A stretch of 64,000 bases of DNA from AC-37 sp036389835 (GTDB taxonomy: Bacteria; Actinomycetota; Thermoleophilia; Solirubrobacterales; Thermoleophilaceae): assembly GCA_036389835.1 (NCBI GenBank), contig DASVWC010000076.1, positions 42,436 through 106,435 of the forward strand. Reading direction: 5' to 3'. Shown one piece after another: positions 9,493 through 17,026 of this stretch. Within the stretch, counting starts at the first letter, position 1. The number at the start of each line of letters is the position of its first letter. Made by a program: the position numbers and the translations under genes. The notes under the pieces were generated by a model. The model ran no database searches. It was not told the DNA's origin and worked only from the letters and a program-made list of their open reading frames with translations.

Positions 9493-9685
9493 CGCGGGGG
9501 CCACCCTACCGCGTTCACGACCCCGCAATACATCCGTCACAGTCAACGAAGGCTGAGCTTGCATCGACCCCGCGCGGCGACTTCGAGGAGCGGGAGATGG
9601 CGGCCAAGACGGAGGAGATCACGAACACATGAGCAGGCGACGGGACCAGCCTCCAGATGGCCAATGGGCCCGCCGCTGTCGGGTG

Positions 9686-10552
9686 TCAGGGACCACGGCG
9701 CCGCGCCAACCAGGCCGTGTGCTCGCGTGACATCGTCTGCTCGGCGTCGGCAACGAAGGTCGCCCACGCGTCCTCATCATCGATCCTGTTCACGATGCCG
9801 AGCACGTTGTCCAGCTCGAGCGTGGTGAGCTCGTAGGCACGCGCGGTCTTTACGTAGTCACCAGCAGCCAGCCACGCAACCGCTCCGGCCCCCGCGGCCG
9901 CGAACACCGACAACAGATCGACTCGAACGATGTCGATTCCTTTAAGCAGCGCGCCGACAAGCCCGGCCGCTTGAAAGACAACCGCCACAATCTGCCACGC
10001 CCTCGCCGTTGACCGGTGCTCGCTGCCTCGCCGGCTGTACCACGCACGCTGGTCTACCAGACGCTGCTTTCGGTAGACCTCGCAGCGGACCTTCAGCGGC
10101 TCTTCGCGGAGCACTCGCAGCTTGTCGGTCTCGGTCGCCCCGGCGGGTGCGGCGACGCTTCCGCGCAGCGTGCGTATCTCCTCCACGACAGCAGCAAGCG
10201 CGCGGTCGTAAGCCGTCTCAGAGTCCGGCTGTGTGATCTCGAACGGCTCGCCGCCGACCGCGTACTTCCACGTCAGCGTCTTCGCGGACTCCGCGACTGC
10301 GCGGCCGTCGTACCAGTCGTCCTCTGCGTCGCGGAAGAAGATGAGCCAGCTCGCGAGGATGCTCCCGGCGAATGCCATGCCCGAGACCCATCCCGCCCAT
10401 GGCTCCTCGACGAGTCCGAACACGGCGGCAACGACGAGCAGCACAAGCGCCACCAGAGTGGCTCGCTTAAACCGCGTTTGGCCGCGTTGGGACGCCTCCT
10501 CAGCTACCAAGAAGACCGACGGCATGTGGTCCTCGACCCTGAAGTCGGTCAC
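9686..10552 (-). CDS. SLATT-domain membrane protein (two SLATT modules)
   Basis: A 288-residue protein with two pairs of transmembrane helices. The first pair (about residues 28-75) is followed by WYDGRAVAESAKTLTWKYAVGG, the hallmark of the SLATT_3/DUF4231 type. The second pair (about 185-235) is followed by YVKTARAYELTTLELDNV, typical of SLATT_1. SLATT proteins are predicted pore-forming effectors of nucleotide-activated conflict systems that would depolarise the membrane and cause dormancy or death. The ATG overlaps the stop of the upstream TPR gene (ATGA). 121 bases separate its stop from the first possible start of the TIR gene. Together with the SLATT tail of the NTPase, the operon carries two distinct SLATT units. 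Confidence 0.8.
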   Translation of the reverse strand: MTDFRVEDHMPSVFLVAEEASQRGQTRFKRATLVALVLLVVAAVFGLVEEPWAGWVSGMAFAGSILASWLIFFRDAEDDWYDGRAVAESAKTLTWKYAVGGEPFEITQPDSETAYDRALAAVVEEIRTLRGSVAAPAGATETDKLRVLREEPLKVRCEVYRKQRLVDQRAWYSRRGSEHRSTARAWQIVAVVFQAAGLVGALLKGIDIVRVDLLSVFAAAGAGAVAWLAAGDYVKTARAYELTTLELDNVLGIVNRIDDEDAWATFVADAEQTMSREHTAWLARRRGP

Positions 10553-11931
10553 GCGGCGCCGCTCTCACGAAGCACGCCGACGACATCGGCCACCCACTCG
10601 ACCGGCAGTCCGAGATTGGGCAGCGCCTCGGTAAGGATCTCGAGGTTGTCGGCCGTCGTGTTGAGCATCCAGGCGTCGGGCTGCGTGTCGAGCATCCCGC
10701 TGAGCGCCCGTCGGCCGATGTCCTCGTCGCCCTGTACCGCTGCGATCTCCAGCACCGTCGCCAGAGTCCAGTAGTCGCTCGATCGAAGCGCGCCCTTGCG
10801 GGCGACGGCGAATGACACGACCGGGGCCACCCGTCGCACGCGCTCGAGGTCCTCGGGTTCACCGCGACGGATGAGTAGCGTGACCAAGTTGACGCCGGGG
10901 TAGAAGTCGCGCGGGTCCGCCTCGAAGCCGCGCTCGTACGCGTCGATCGCCTCGCCGAGAGCGTCGGCTGCGCCCGGATCGCCGGCCTCCTGCTTCTCCA
11001 TCCACCGCGCCTTGAAGCAGCGGCCCAGGATCCCGAGCGATTCGGGCGACTCGCCATGGTCCGCGATGACCTCGTTGATGATCTCGAGCGCGCGGTTACG
11101 GTCGCGACCCTCGTTGCGACGGCTCAGCGCCATCGCAAGCTGCTCGCGGATCGTCGGAACCGCCTTGAAACCCGTCGACATGGACTCAGCGATCCGGATC
11201 ATCTCCCCCCACGCCTCGATCGAGCGATAAGCGAGCATCAGCGTGATCAGGAGTTGTTCCTCGGACTCCGCCACCCCCGTCGCCTCACGCTCGATCTCGA
11301 GTAGAGCTTCGCGGGCCTCATCCTGTGTCAGGTCGCTTCTGACTACGTGGTTCGCCCGGATCGTCAGGTCGGAGATCCACAAGGCGCGGTCGCGGAACGC
11401 CTCCGTCACCTCGTGAGGGAGACTGATCCCGGGATAGTCCTCCAGCAGTTGGAACAGCGGCGAGTCAGTGACCTCGTCGGTCTTGGCAAGTTCGAGTCGC
11501 TCCGCAAGCGTCTCGCGTAGGTCGTCCGGTGACGTGAGGGCGCCGCCGGCATCGAGTTCGTAGGGGATGGCACGTATCGGGGCGACGTCGAATGGCAGCT
11601 GGCCGATCTTCGCGAAGATCAGGATGGTTGAACGTGGGCGCGCGGCATGGCGGACGCCAAGCTCGTAGAACACGTTCGCGTTGGCGAACGTCAGGTCGGC
11701 CACAACGATCTCGGCGAGCAGTAGCCGCTCGTACATCGGCCGGTGGATGATCCCGCCGAGTGTCTCCTCGTCGGCCCGGATGACCTCCACGTCCGCCGCT
11801 TCGGCTGCGGGCTTTACACAGCTCTCGTACAACGCGTCGAAGTCGACGATGCGGGCTCCCCCGGGCTCGGTTTTCTGCCCGAACGGCATCGCCGCGAAAA
11901 GCAGCGGCTTCGAGGGATCTGGCACGGTCAC
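10549..11931 (-). CDS. NDT-like domain plus TRAFs-binding/TPR-type protein
   Basis: A 460-residue protein whose GTG start (11931) overlaps the stop of the upstream gene (GTGA). The open frame runs further, to 12492, but that part is a shadow of the Nmad2-like gene. Residues 1-130 (LLFAAMPFGQK, VVADLTFANANVFYELGVRHA) form a nucleoside 2-deoxyribosyltransferase-like Rossmann fold. The E of YELG sits where such enzymes have their nucleophile, so N-glycosidic cleavage of a nucleotide or base is plausible. Residues 150-450 are helical TPR-like repeats of the TRAFs-binding (DUF4071) type, for example LGILGRCFKARW and AIDAYERGFEADPRDFYPGVN. In prokaryotic immune operons such proteins are thought to be sensor or scaffold units. 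Confidence is high for architecture and moderate for activity. Confidence 0.72.
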   Translation of the reverse strand: MTVPDPSKPLLFAAMPFGQKTEPGGARIVDFDALYESCVKPAAEAADVEVIRADEETLGGIIHRPMYERLLLAEIVVADLTFANANVFYELGVRHAARPRSTILIFAKIGQLPFDVAPIRAIPYELDAGGALTSPDDLRETLAERLELAKTDEVTDSPLFQLLEDYPGISLPHEVTEAFRDRALWISDLTIRANHVVRSDLTQDEAREALLEIEREATGVAESEEQLLITLMLAYRSIEAWGEMIRIAESMSTGFKAVPTIREQLAMALSRRNEGRDRNRALEIINEVIADHGESPESLGILGRCFKARWMEKQEAGDPGAADALGEAIDAYERGFEADPRDFYPGVNLVTLLIRRGEPEDLERVRRVAPVVSFAVARKGALRSSDYWTLATVLEIAAVQGDEDIGRRALSGMLDTQPDAWMLNTTADNLEILTEALPNLGLPVEWVADVVGVLRESGAA

Positions 11932-12572
11932 GGCAGTTTTCCAGCAGAACGCCGTCGGAGTGCCCTCCCTTCCGTCCACTCGAGCGGCTCGCCGAGGTAT
12001 CCGCGCTCGAATGTGCTGAGCCAAGCGACGAAGGTGTCGACCAATGTGGGCGAGAAGCCGCACCGATGGCCCTGCGTTTGTTGGACGACGTCTTTGCCCT
12101 CGTAGTTGCGAAACCGGCCGGGAACAGCGGGGCCGCTTCCTCCCCAGTAGGTGAAGTTCGTCGCCACCAGCACGCGCGGGTAACGAGTGTCTCGTCCGAC
12201 GTTCGTGGGGTTTGGGCTGCCGTCGTGGAGACTGTGATGTGAGTTCAACATCCGCCAATCTCCGGTTTGAGGGTCGCGGTGGTAGATGTTGTCGCCGAAC
12301 GCCTGCTTGAGGCTGCCGCGCAGGTTCGGCCGCTTTACGCGGAACCGCGCGTCCACCCAGTACTCGTCGTAGGACAGCGTTTCGCAGACCTCCATGGCGA
12401 AGACGAGGCAGCCCTGCCGACCGCGGCTCTTCGAACCCGTTCCGATGATCCAGTCGCCGACAGCCGCGCGAGCGCGGATTTGTGGCTTGCACGTACAGAG
12501 GGTGCAGACGCCGAAAAACGGATTCGGGGCGAAGCCGAAATCGCGCGCTACGACATACGAGTACAGCCGCAC
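11928..12572 (-). CDS. Nmad2-like protein (nucleotide modification associated domain)
   Basis: A 214-residue protein from a GTG at 12572. The opening LYSYVVARDFGFAPNPFFG, then CTLCTCKPQIR and VGDWIIGTGS, match the family described as nucleotide modification associated domain 2 (Nmad2), found beside DNA base hypermodification and conflict genes. The C-terminal half is polar with invariant-looking HH and DTRYPRVLVATNF segments; no known catalytic triad is evident. It sits between a TIR-like gene (9-base gap) and the NDT/TPR gene (4-base overlap). I infer binding or processing of a modified nucleotide, because the same island has a MazG-like gene and an aGPT-Pplase-type gene. The family name is recalled, not searched. 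Confidence 0.65.
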   Translation of the reverse strand: MRLYSYVVARDFGFAPNPFFGVCTLCTCKPQIRARAAVGDWIIGTGSKSRGRQGCLVFAMEVCETLSYDEYWVDARFRVKRPNLRGSLKQAFGDNIYHRDPQTGDWRMLNSHHSLHDGSPNPTNVGRDTRYPRVLVATNFTYWGGSGPAVPGRFRNYEGKDVVQQTQGHRCGFSPTLVDTFVAWLSTFERGYLGEPLEWTEGRALRRRSAGKLP

Positions 12573-12581
12573 ACCGGCGGC

Positions 12582-13052
12582 TCAGCAGCCGTGGCGCGTG
12601 ATTGCGAGCGGCTCGCGCGGCGTCCCCTCGTCCGTTTCCCAGCCGCTTCTCTCACCACAGATGGCTTCTCTGATCGTGTCCGCGCGCCACGGAACGACGG
12701 CGTCGGCGTATTTCGCCAGGGCGTCCGGCACATCGGACTCCGCGGCACCGTGCGTCCAGACCCCCACGATCCGCTTGTCGTGTCTCTGCGCGTACTCGAT
12801 CTCGAAGTCCACGTACTCGCTGTCGCGCATCCCAGGCGACACCAGGACGACCACGGCGCCGGCCCAGTCGATGCGTGGAGCCAGGATCGAGTGCTTGATG
12901 TAGTCCGGGTTGTGGGCGTCGTTCCGACGTTCGGTCGTGATCGACGAATTCTTAACGTCGAAGCCGTGCTCGCTGAGCAGCGACTTCATTCCATCGATGT
13001 GCGATTCGTCTTCGTGGATGTGGCTCACGAACACGTTTCGTGTCTCTGCCAT
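12582..13052 (-). CDS. TIR-like protein of the ThsB/MTH538 type
   Basis: A 156-residue protein with a GGAGGCAG ribosome-binding site before its ATG. NVFVSHIHEDESHIDGMKSLL is the N-terminal strand/helix of the MTH538-like TIR class (DUF1863), to which ThsB of the Thoeris system belongs. The middle (WAGAVVVLVSPGMRDSEYVDFEIEYAQ) ends in the E-x-E-Y helix where the catalytic glutamate of these proteins lies. It is the first gene of the leftward operon and is transcribed divergently from the MazG-like gene across 80 bases. ThsB proteins generate an ADP-ribose-derived messenger on phage infection; here it is a candidate sensor/signal generator. No ThsA-type SLOG/sirtuin partner is present. Confidence 0.75.
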   Translation of the reverse strand: MAETRNVFVSHIHEDESHIDGMKSLLSEHGFDVKNSSITTERRNDAHNPDYIKHSILAPRIDWAGAVVVLVSPGMRDSEYVDFEIEYAQRHDKRIVGVWTHGAAESDVPDALAKYADAVVPWRADTIREAICGERSGWETDEGTPREPLAITRHGC

Positions 13053-13132
13053 GAACTGCCTCCGTCGCGCTCTATGGGACCCTTGAGTGTAGGCCGGAGT
13101 CGGACGTCGAAATCGGCGAGGAGGTACTCGAG

Positions 13133-14002
13133 ATGAAGTTGGACGACTACCAGCGGGAGTCGGCCGCGACCGACCTCGGGGGGGACAGCGACGATCCCAT
13201 CGTGCCGCTCCTGGGACTCGCCGGCGAGGTCGGCTCGCTGCTGGCCGAGTTCAAGAAGAAGCAGCGCCCCGACGGCCATGCATACACGGGATTCGAGGAC
13301 GTCGTCGCGACGGAGCTCGGCGACATCCTGTGGTACCTCGCTGCGCTTGCACGGCGGGTCGGCGTGCCGCTGAGTCGCGCCGCCGAGACCAACCTCCTCA
13401 AGACCCGTGCGCGCTGGCTGAGCGAGGCGGGCGCGCCACCCGTCGAGTTCGACGAGGGATTCCCGAACGACCAGCGCCTTCCGCGGCAGTTTGAGGTCGC
13501 GTTTTCTTCCTACGAGAACGAGGACGGACGCACCAAAGTGCGGATGCACATCTCGGGTGAGGAAATAGGGGACCCGATCGACGACAACGCGCGCTACCCC
13601 GACCACTACCGGTTCCACGACGTGTTCCACATCGCGCACGCTGCTGTGCTCGGCTGGTCGCCGATCTTCAGGTCCCTGATCGGGCGGAAGCGCAAGGTCG
13701 ACGAGACCACCGATCGCGTGGAGGATGGGGCGCGGGCAGCGGCGACCGAGGAGGCCGTCGCGGCGCTCGTCTTCGAACTGTCCAAGCCGTACGACTACTT
13801 CGCCGGATCCGAGCGAGTCGACGACTCCATCCTGAACACCGTCGCTGTCGTGACGGCCCGGCTCGAGGTGAGCGCCCGCAGCACCGGTGACTGGGAGCGA
13901 GCGATACTCAGCGGGTTCGCAGCCTGGCGAGGGCTGCGCGAGGCCGGCGGCGGGACGATCGCCGTGGACCTTGACCGCGGGACCCTAGAGCTCGTCGGCT
14001 GA
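13133..14002 (+). CDS. MazG-like NTP pyrophosphohydrolase with MazG_C-type C-terminal domain
   Basis: A 289-residue protein with a strong GAGGAGGT ribosome-binding site. Residues 1-100 are an all-alpha NTP pyrophosphatase: GLAGEVGSLLAEFKKK and ELGDILWYL supply the metal-binding acidic residues of the MazG fold. Residues 140-270 (YRFHDVFHIAHAAVLGWSPIF, LIGRKRKVDETTDRVEDGARA) match the C-terminal extension seen in MazG proteins of conflict and base-modification operons. It should hydrolyse a (d)NTP, possibly a non-canonical one, to the monophosphate. It runs opposite to the TIR operon, and its 3' end overlaps that of the convergent aGPT-Pplase-type gene by 18 bases. Inferred role: depletion or sanitising of nucleotides during the response. 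Confidence 0.75.
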   Translation: MKLDDYQRESAATDLGGDSDDPIVPLLGLAGEVGSLLAEFKKKQRPDGHAYTGFEDVVATELGDILWYLAALARRVGVPLSRAAETNLLKTRARWLSEAGAPPVEFDEGFPNDQRLPRQFEVAFSSYENEDGRTKVRMHISGEEIGDPIDDNARYPDHYRFHDVFHIAHAAVLGWSPIFRSLIGRKRKVDETTDRVEDGARAAATEEAVAALVFELSKPYDYFAGSERVDDSILNTVAVVTARLEVSARSTGDWERAILSGFAAWRGLREAGGGTIAVDLDRGTLELVG

Positions 14003-15028
14003 GCGCCAGAGCGCTCCCTGCGACTCCGCCTCTGGCGAGGGCTCGATCGGCGGCACGGAGAGCTCCCACTTTGGAGGGAAGAACGGCCGCGGCCCGTTCC
14101 CGTTTGGGCGGAAGCGTTGCTTTATTCGTCTGCGCCCAGAGATCCCGTTTACCTCGGGGTGCGCCACGCGGGCGTACTTGTCCACCTCGCAGAAGAGGTT
14201 CTGACAGTCGATCAGGTGAAGGGACCGCCCAAAGAGCCCTCCAAACTCCAAGCCGAGCCGGGCGAAATGCCGATCCTGGGTTTCAACCATGTACCGGATG
14301 ATTTCCTCCTCTATCCCGCGCGACTCGGGGCCGAAGCACTTACGGATCCCGTCCTGGGCTCCAGGACCAGCGACGACGAAGTCGTTCTCGTCGCCATCCA
14401 GCAAGGCCGAGTAGTTGAGATCGACCGTGAACTGGAACGCGAGGAATCTGCCAATCGAGGGATACGACTTGAGCCGGGTGTAGACCTCTTCCGGAAAGCA
14501 GGCGGCCTCAACCGCCGCCGGTAGCCCGTCGCGCATCATGCGCTCGAGGAGCCGGAGGTGGTTGAGGTGCTTCTTCGCCTCCCCCAACCGTGGAGGGGGC
14601 ATGACATAGGCTGCGGCGTAGATCGGGCCTCTTGCGGCAGCTGCGTCGAGGGCGCGGCTATAGCGGCCGAAGTCGTACTCGGCCCAGGTGATCTCGCCCA
14701 GCTCACGTTCCAGGTGTTGCCAGGTTGGGATCTTGTTGAACAGCTTGAACAGGAGGACGCGGAAGACGACGTCCTCCGCGTCGGTCGGAGCGTCATCGCG
14801 GTAGATGACGGAACGCAGGAGATACTGCGAGACGCGGTCAGCGGCACGGTAGACGTTGGTGAACCGGTACTCGCGAAGGATGGGGTCCTCCGACCACGGC
14901 GGAGCCTCACGGTTGACTCTTGCCAAGTACAGGCGCTGGCGCTGAGCCGCGAACTGCCAATACGTGTCGAAGACCGGCGTCGGCGTCAAGCGTCGGCCGG
15001 CGACGGTGATCGGTTCGGTTGCCGACAT
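13985..15028 (-). CDS. aGPT-Pplase / 5-hmdU DNA kinase helical-domain family protein
   Basis: About 347 residues from the ATG at 15028; the frame extends to 15103 with an unlikely N-terminus. REYRFTNVYRAADRVSQYLL is the signature of the helical family predicted as alpha-glutamyl/putrescinyl-thymine pyrophosphorylases or 5-hydroxymethyl-dU kinase helical domains. Further matches are FLAFQFTVDLNYS and the helix-hairpin-helix-like GPGAQDGIRKCF. The family was predicted from phage systems that attach groups to thymine in DNA. With an Nmad2-like and a MazG-like gene in the same island, it suggests the system handles hypermodified bases, either marking self DNA or attacking modified phage DNA. No separate kinase P-loop is seen. 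Confidence 0.65.
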   Translation of the reverse strand: MSATEPITVAGRRLTPTPVFDTYWQFAAQRQRLYLARVNREAPPWSEDPILREYRFTNVYRAADRVSQYLLRSVIYRDDAPTDAEDVVFRVLLFKLFNKIPTWQHLERELGEITWAEYDFGRYSRALDAAAARGPIYAAAYVMPPPRLGEAKKHLNHLRLLERMMRDGLPAAVEAACFPEEVYTRLKSYPSIGRFLAFQFTVDLNYSALLDGDENDFVVAGPGAQDGIRKCFGPESRGIEEEIIRYMVETQDRHFARLGLEFGGLFGRSLHLIDCQNLFCEVDKYARVAHPEVNGISGRRRIKQRFRPNGNGPRPFFPPKWELSVPPIEPSPEAESQGALWRSADEL

Positions 15029-15391
15029 CACCGCGCCGTACGCTAGTGATCCGCGCGGCTGCCCGGCCTTGACCTCGTTTAGCCCGCGAGGTCCCAAACC
15101 CACCGATATCCCCCTGGATCCGCGGGGATTGGGCCGTACATCTGGCTCCCACGGTCAATGCGATTTGCAGGACTTTTGCGGTGTCCATAAGGCGAGCGCC
15201 GCGTCCCTGAAAATCGTGGTGTCGCCGGTTCGATTCCGGCCCTCGCCATGTTGTAGAAGGCCTGCACAGCGGCGTCTTTTCCGCCGGATTTCACGTGCCG
15301 AAAAGATGGACTTAGCCGCCACCTTCGCGCGCCACGTCCATTTCACGTCCAACTGGGGCCAAATAGGGCTGGACCGACGGCCCGGTTAGAG
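15029..15391. other. Island edge: non-coding stretch containing the tRNA remnant
   Basis: The 360 bases between the last conflict gene and the right direct repeat contain the tRNA-Phe 3' half described separately. Open frames across it on the minus strand only translate the tRNA sequence. No promoter could be assigned with confidence. Confidence 0.4.
15191..15248 (+). pseudogene. tRNA-Phe 3'-half remnant (candidate attachment site)
   Basis: From 15207 the sequence reads as the 3' half of a bacterial tRNA-Phe: anticodon loop CTGAAAA (GAA at 15209-15211), anticodon-stem 3' side TCGTG, GTGTC variable loop, T-arm GCCGG-TTCGATT-CCGGC at 15224-15240, then CCTCGCCA. The D-arm and the matching 5' anticodon stem are missing; a GGCGAG at 15191 could pair with the 3' acceptor strand but lies too close for a full tRNA. 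A bare tRNA 3' end beside accessory genes is the classic displaced end left when an element integrates into a tRNA gene. The intact tRNA-Phe would then lie left of this window, pointing into the element. Confidence 0.6.
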
Positions 15392-15430
15392 CTACGGTCG
15401 CCGCGCAACTCGTAAAGCGGCCGGGCGGTC
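15392..15430 (+). repeat. Right copy of imperfect 39-bp direct repeat
   Basis: Partner of 7278-7316. The shared core is TACGGTCGCCGCGCAA followed by CGT, AAGCGGCC and GCGG at matching spacing. It lies about 145 bases beyond the tRNA remnant and before the Crp-like gene, where core-like gene order resumes. Confidence 0.45.
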
Positions 15431-15779
15431 GCTGGAGCGCCCCCGGCCCGGGCGGAACCTACTGAGACGCGTGGAGCCCCCGATCGTCGAGGGCGCTAGC
15501 CCTCAGATCGGGGTCGGCTGGCTCGGGCGCACCATCTCCTCCGTTCGGCAGATGTTCTCGCTGTCGCTGCCGCATAGGGTCCGAGCTCGTGAGGGGGGAG
15601 CCTCCATTCAGCTCGTCGATGCGGCGGAAGCAGTCCCCCCGGGCGGTGGTTGAGCACCCCTCGTTGAGTCGCGCCTCCATGCGTCGCGCCGACGCGGAGC
15701 CCGAAGCTCTTCGCAGGAGGCCCCCGCGGCGGGGCCGCGGCGGGGCCAGACGCCACGCGCGCGAGCTGGCCGGCGGCTG
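15431..15779. other. Stretch without a supportable gene
   Basis: About 350 bases between the right direct repeat and the Crp/Fnr-type gene. Short open frames exist on both strands but none shows domain-like composition or a clear ribosome-binding site. It probably contains the regulator's promoter; no confident -10/-35 pair was found. Confidence 0.35.
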
Positions 15780-16703
15780 ATGCGCCGGCCGACGCGGCTC
15801 TTATCGAACTCTGCGCTGCTTGACGCCGACCCGGATCTCGGCGAAAACCTGACGCCTGCCGAGGCGCAAGAAGCCCGGAGGAGCCTGATGGTCCCCGTCC
15901 TGGAGCTCCCGCGAGGATCCTGCGACCCGGCGTGGCTTCTCGTCGAGCACCGCGTTCGCCACATCCTCGTGTTGGATGGCCTGCTCGTCCAGCAGTTGTC
16001 CGCGGCAGGGTCGCGCGCGGCCGAGCTGATCGCCCCGGGCGACCTATTCGAACTGGGTTCGGACAGGGCCCTGGACACGCTGGTTCGCCTGGATACGACG
16101 TGGAGCTCCGCGGGCAGGACCCGCGTGGCGCTGCTCACCGAAGGGGTCATGCTGATGGCGGCTCGCTGGCCTCGGCTGATCCTCACCTTCGTTGCACGCA
16201 TCGAGGAGCGTTCCGTTCGGCTTGCGACGCAAGTCACCATCAGTCACATGCCGAGCACACCGATGCGCCTGCTGGCGCTCTTTTGGCACCTCGCCGAGCG
16301 ATTCGGGAAGGTCGGAGCCGATCACGTCGTGCTGCCGCTGCGGCTACTGCATCGCACGCTTGGAGCCATGGTCGGGGCGGAGCGCTCGACGGTAACGCTC
16401 GCGCTGCGGGACCTGGCGACCGAAGGACTCGTGAGGCGCCGAGACGACGGGGCGTGGATGCTGTACGGCGACCTCGACAAGTCGCTCACGTGGCTCAGCA
16501 GTACGGGGGACCGCGGGTCCGCGGTGATCTCCGCGCCGGAGGAAAGCTCGCGCGGGGCATCACAGCGCTTCGGTGCCGTCCCAGGCGAACTCGAGGCGAG
16601 CACGGACCAGCACGACGTCGCCCTGTCCGAGTACGGCGCACGCACAGCGTACGGCTCCCACGCCTTCGGCCAGCATCCTCTCTGGGTAGAGCGTTCCTCG
16701 TAG
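15780..16703 (+). CDS. Crp/Fnr-family transcriptional regulator
   Basis: A 307-residue protein. Residues 1-150 form a cupin-like cNMP-binding-type domain of weak conservation (LVEHRVRHILVLDGLLV, ELIAPGDLFELG); the phosphate-binding arginine motif of true CRP is not obvious. Residues 155-245 are the Crp-type winged helix: VLPLRLLHRTLGAMVGAERSTVTLALRDLATEGLV is the recognition helix-turn-helix. The last about 60 residues are longer than usual and overlap the convergent MaoC gene by 144 bases, so the stop may have been displaced by a small mutation. It sits at the end of the biosynthetic operon and might regulate it. Ligand unknown. Confidence 0.7.
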   Translation: MRRPTRLLSNSALLDADPDLGENLTPAEAQEARRSLMVPVLELPRGSCDPAWLLVEHRVRHILVLDGLLVQQLSAAGSRAAELIAPGDLFELGSDRALDTLVRLDTTWSSAGRTRVALLTEGVMLMAARWPRLILTFVARIEERSVRLATQVTISHMPSTPMRLLALFWHLAERFGKVGADHVVLPLRLLHRTLGAMVGAERSTVTLALRDLATEGLVRRRDDGAWMLYGDLDKSLTWLSSTGDRGSAVISAPEESSRGASQRFGAVPGELEASTDQHDVALSEYGARTAYGSHAFGQHPLWVERSS

Positions 16704-17018
16704 CCTGACTGTCTCGCCGATCCGCGCAGGCGCCTTGAACGTGACCTCGTCGATGCGCCTAAGTGCGCGCACCCGCGAACCGTGGCGCGGCAGCAGCCCG
16801 TAGGCGGTCGTCAGCATGAGCAGCCCGTGGGCGATTCGCGTGCCGTACTCGCTCTGCGCGGCCCACTCCGCGTCGAGGTGCTGGGGATGAGTGTCCCCGG
16901 TCAGGCCCCCGAAGGTCAGGATGTCCGACTCGGCGATCGTGCGCCCGCGTGTCTCGAACTCACTTGCCTCCTCCAGGCGCTCGAAGGCGAGACAGAAGGG
17001 TTCCGCTGCTGGTTCCAC
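16560..17018 (-). CDS. MaoC-like (R)-hydratase/dehydratase
   Basis: A 152-residue protein from the GTG at 17018, chosen because GGAGGAGAC stands just before it; the much longer open frame upstream is a shadow of the carboxyltransferase gene. RTIAESDILTFGGLTGDTHPQHLDAEWA is the MaoC hotdog signature, with the catalytic Asp-His pair (D and H of GDTHPQH) of (R)-specific enoyl-CoA or 3-hydroxyacyl-ACP dehydratases; RIAHGLLMLTTAYGLL is the following helix. It is the last gene of the leftward operon, 8 bases after the carboxyltransferase stop. Expected role: dehydration/hydration step in the elongation cycle of the locus. Confidence 0.85.
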   Translation of the reverse strand: MEPAAEPFCLAFERLEEASEFETRGRTIAESDILTFGGLTGDTHPQHLDAEWAAQSEYGTRIAHGLLMLTTAYGLLPRHGSRVRALRRIDEVTFKAPARIGETVRLRGTLYPERMLAEGVGAVRCACAVLGQGDVVLVRARLEFAWDGTEAL

Positions 17019-17026
17019 GTCTCCTC

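Noticed and set aside
15079..15352. Minus-strand open frames reading ARAGIEPATPRFSG
   Set aside because: This peptide is the translation of the complement of a tRNA 3' half, a well-known source of false proteins.
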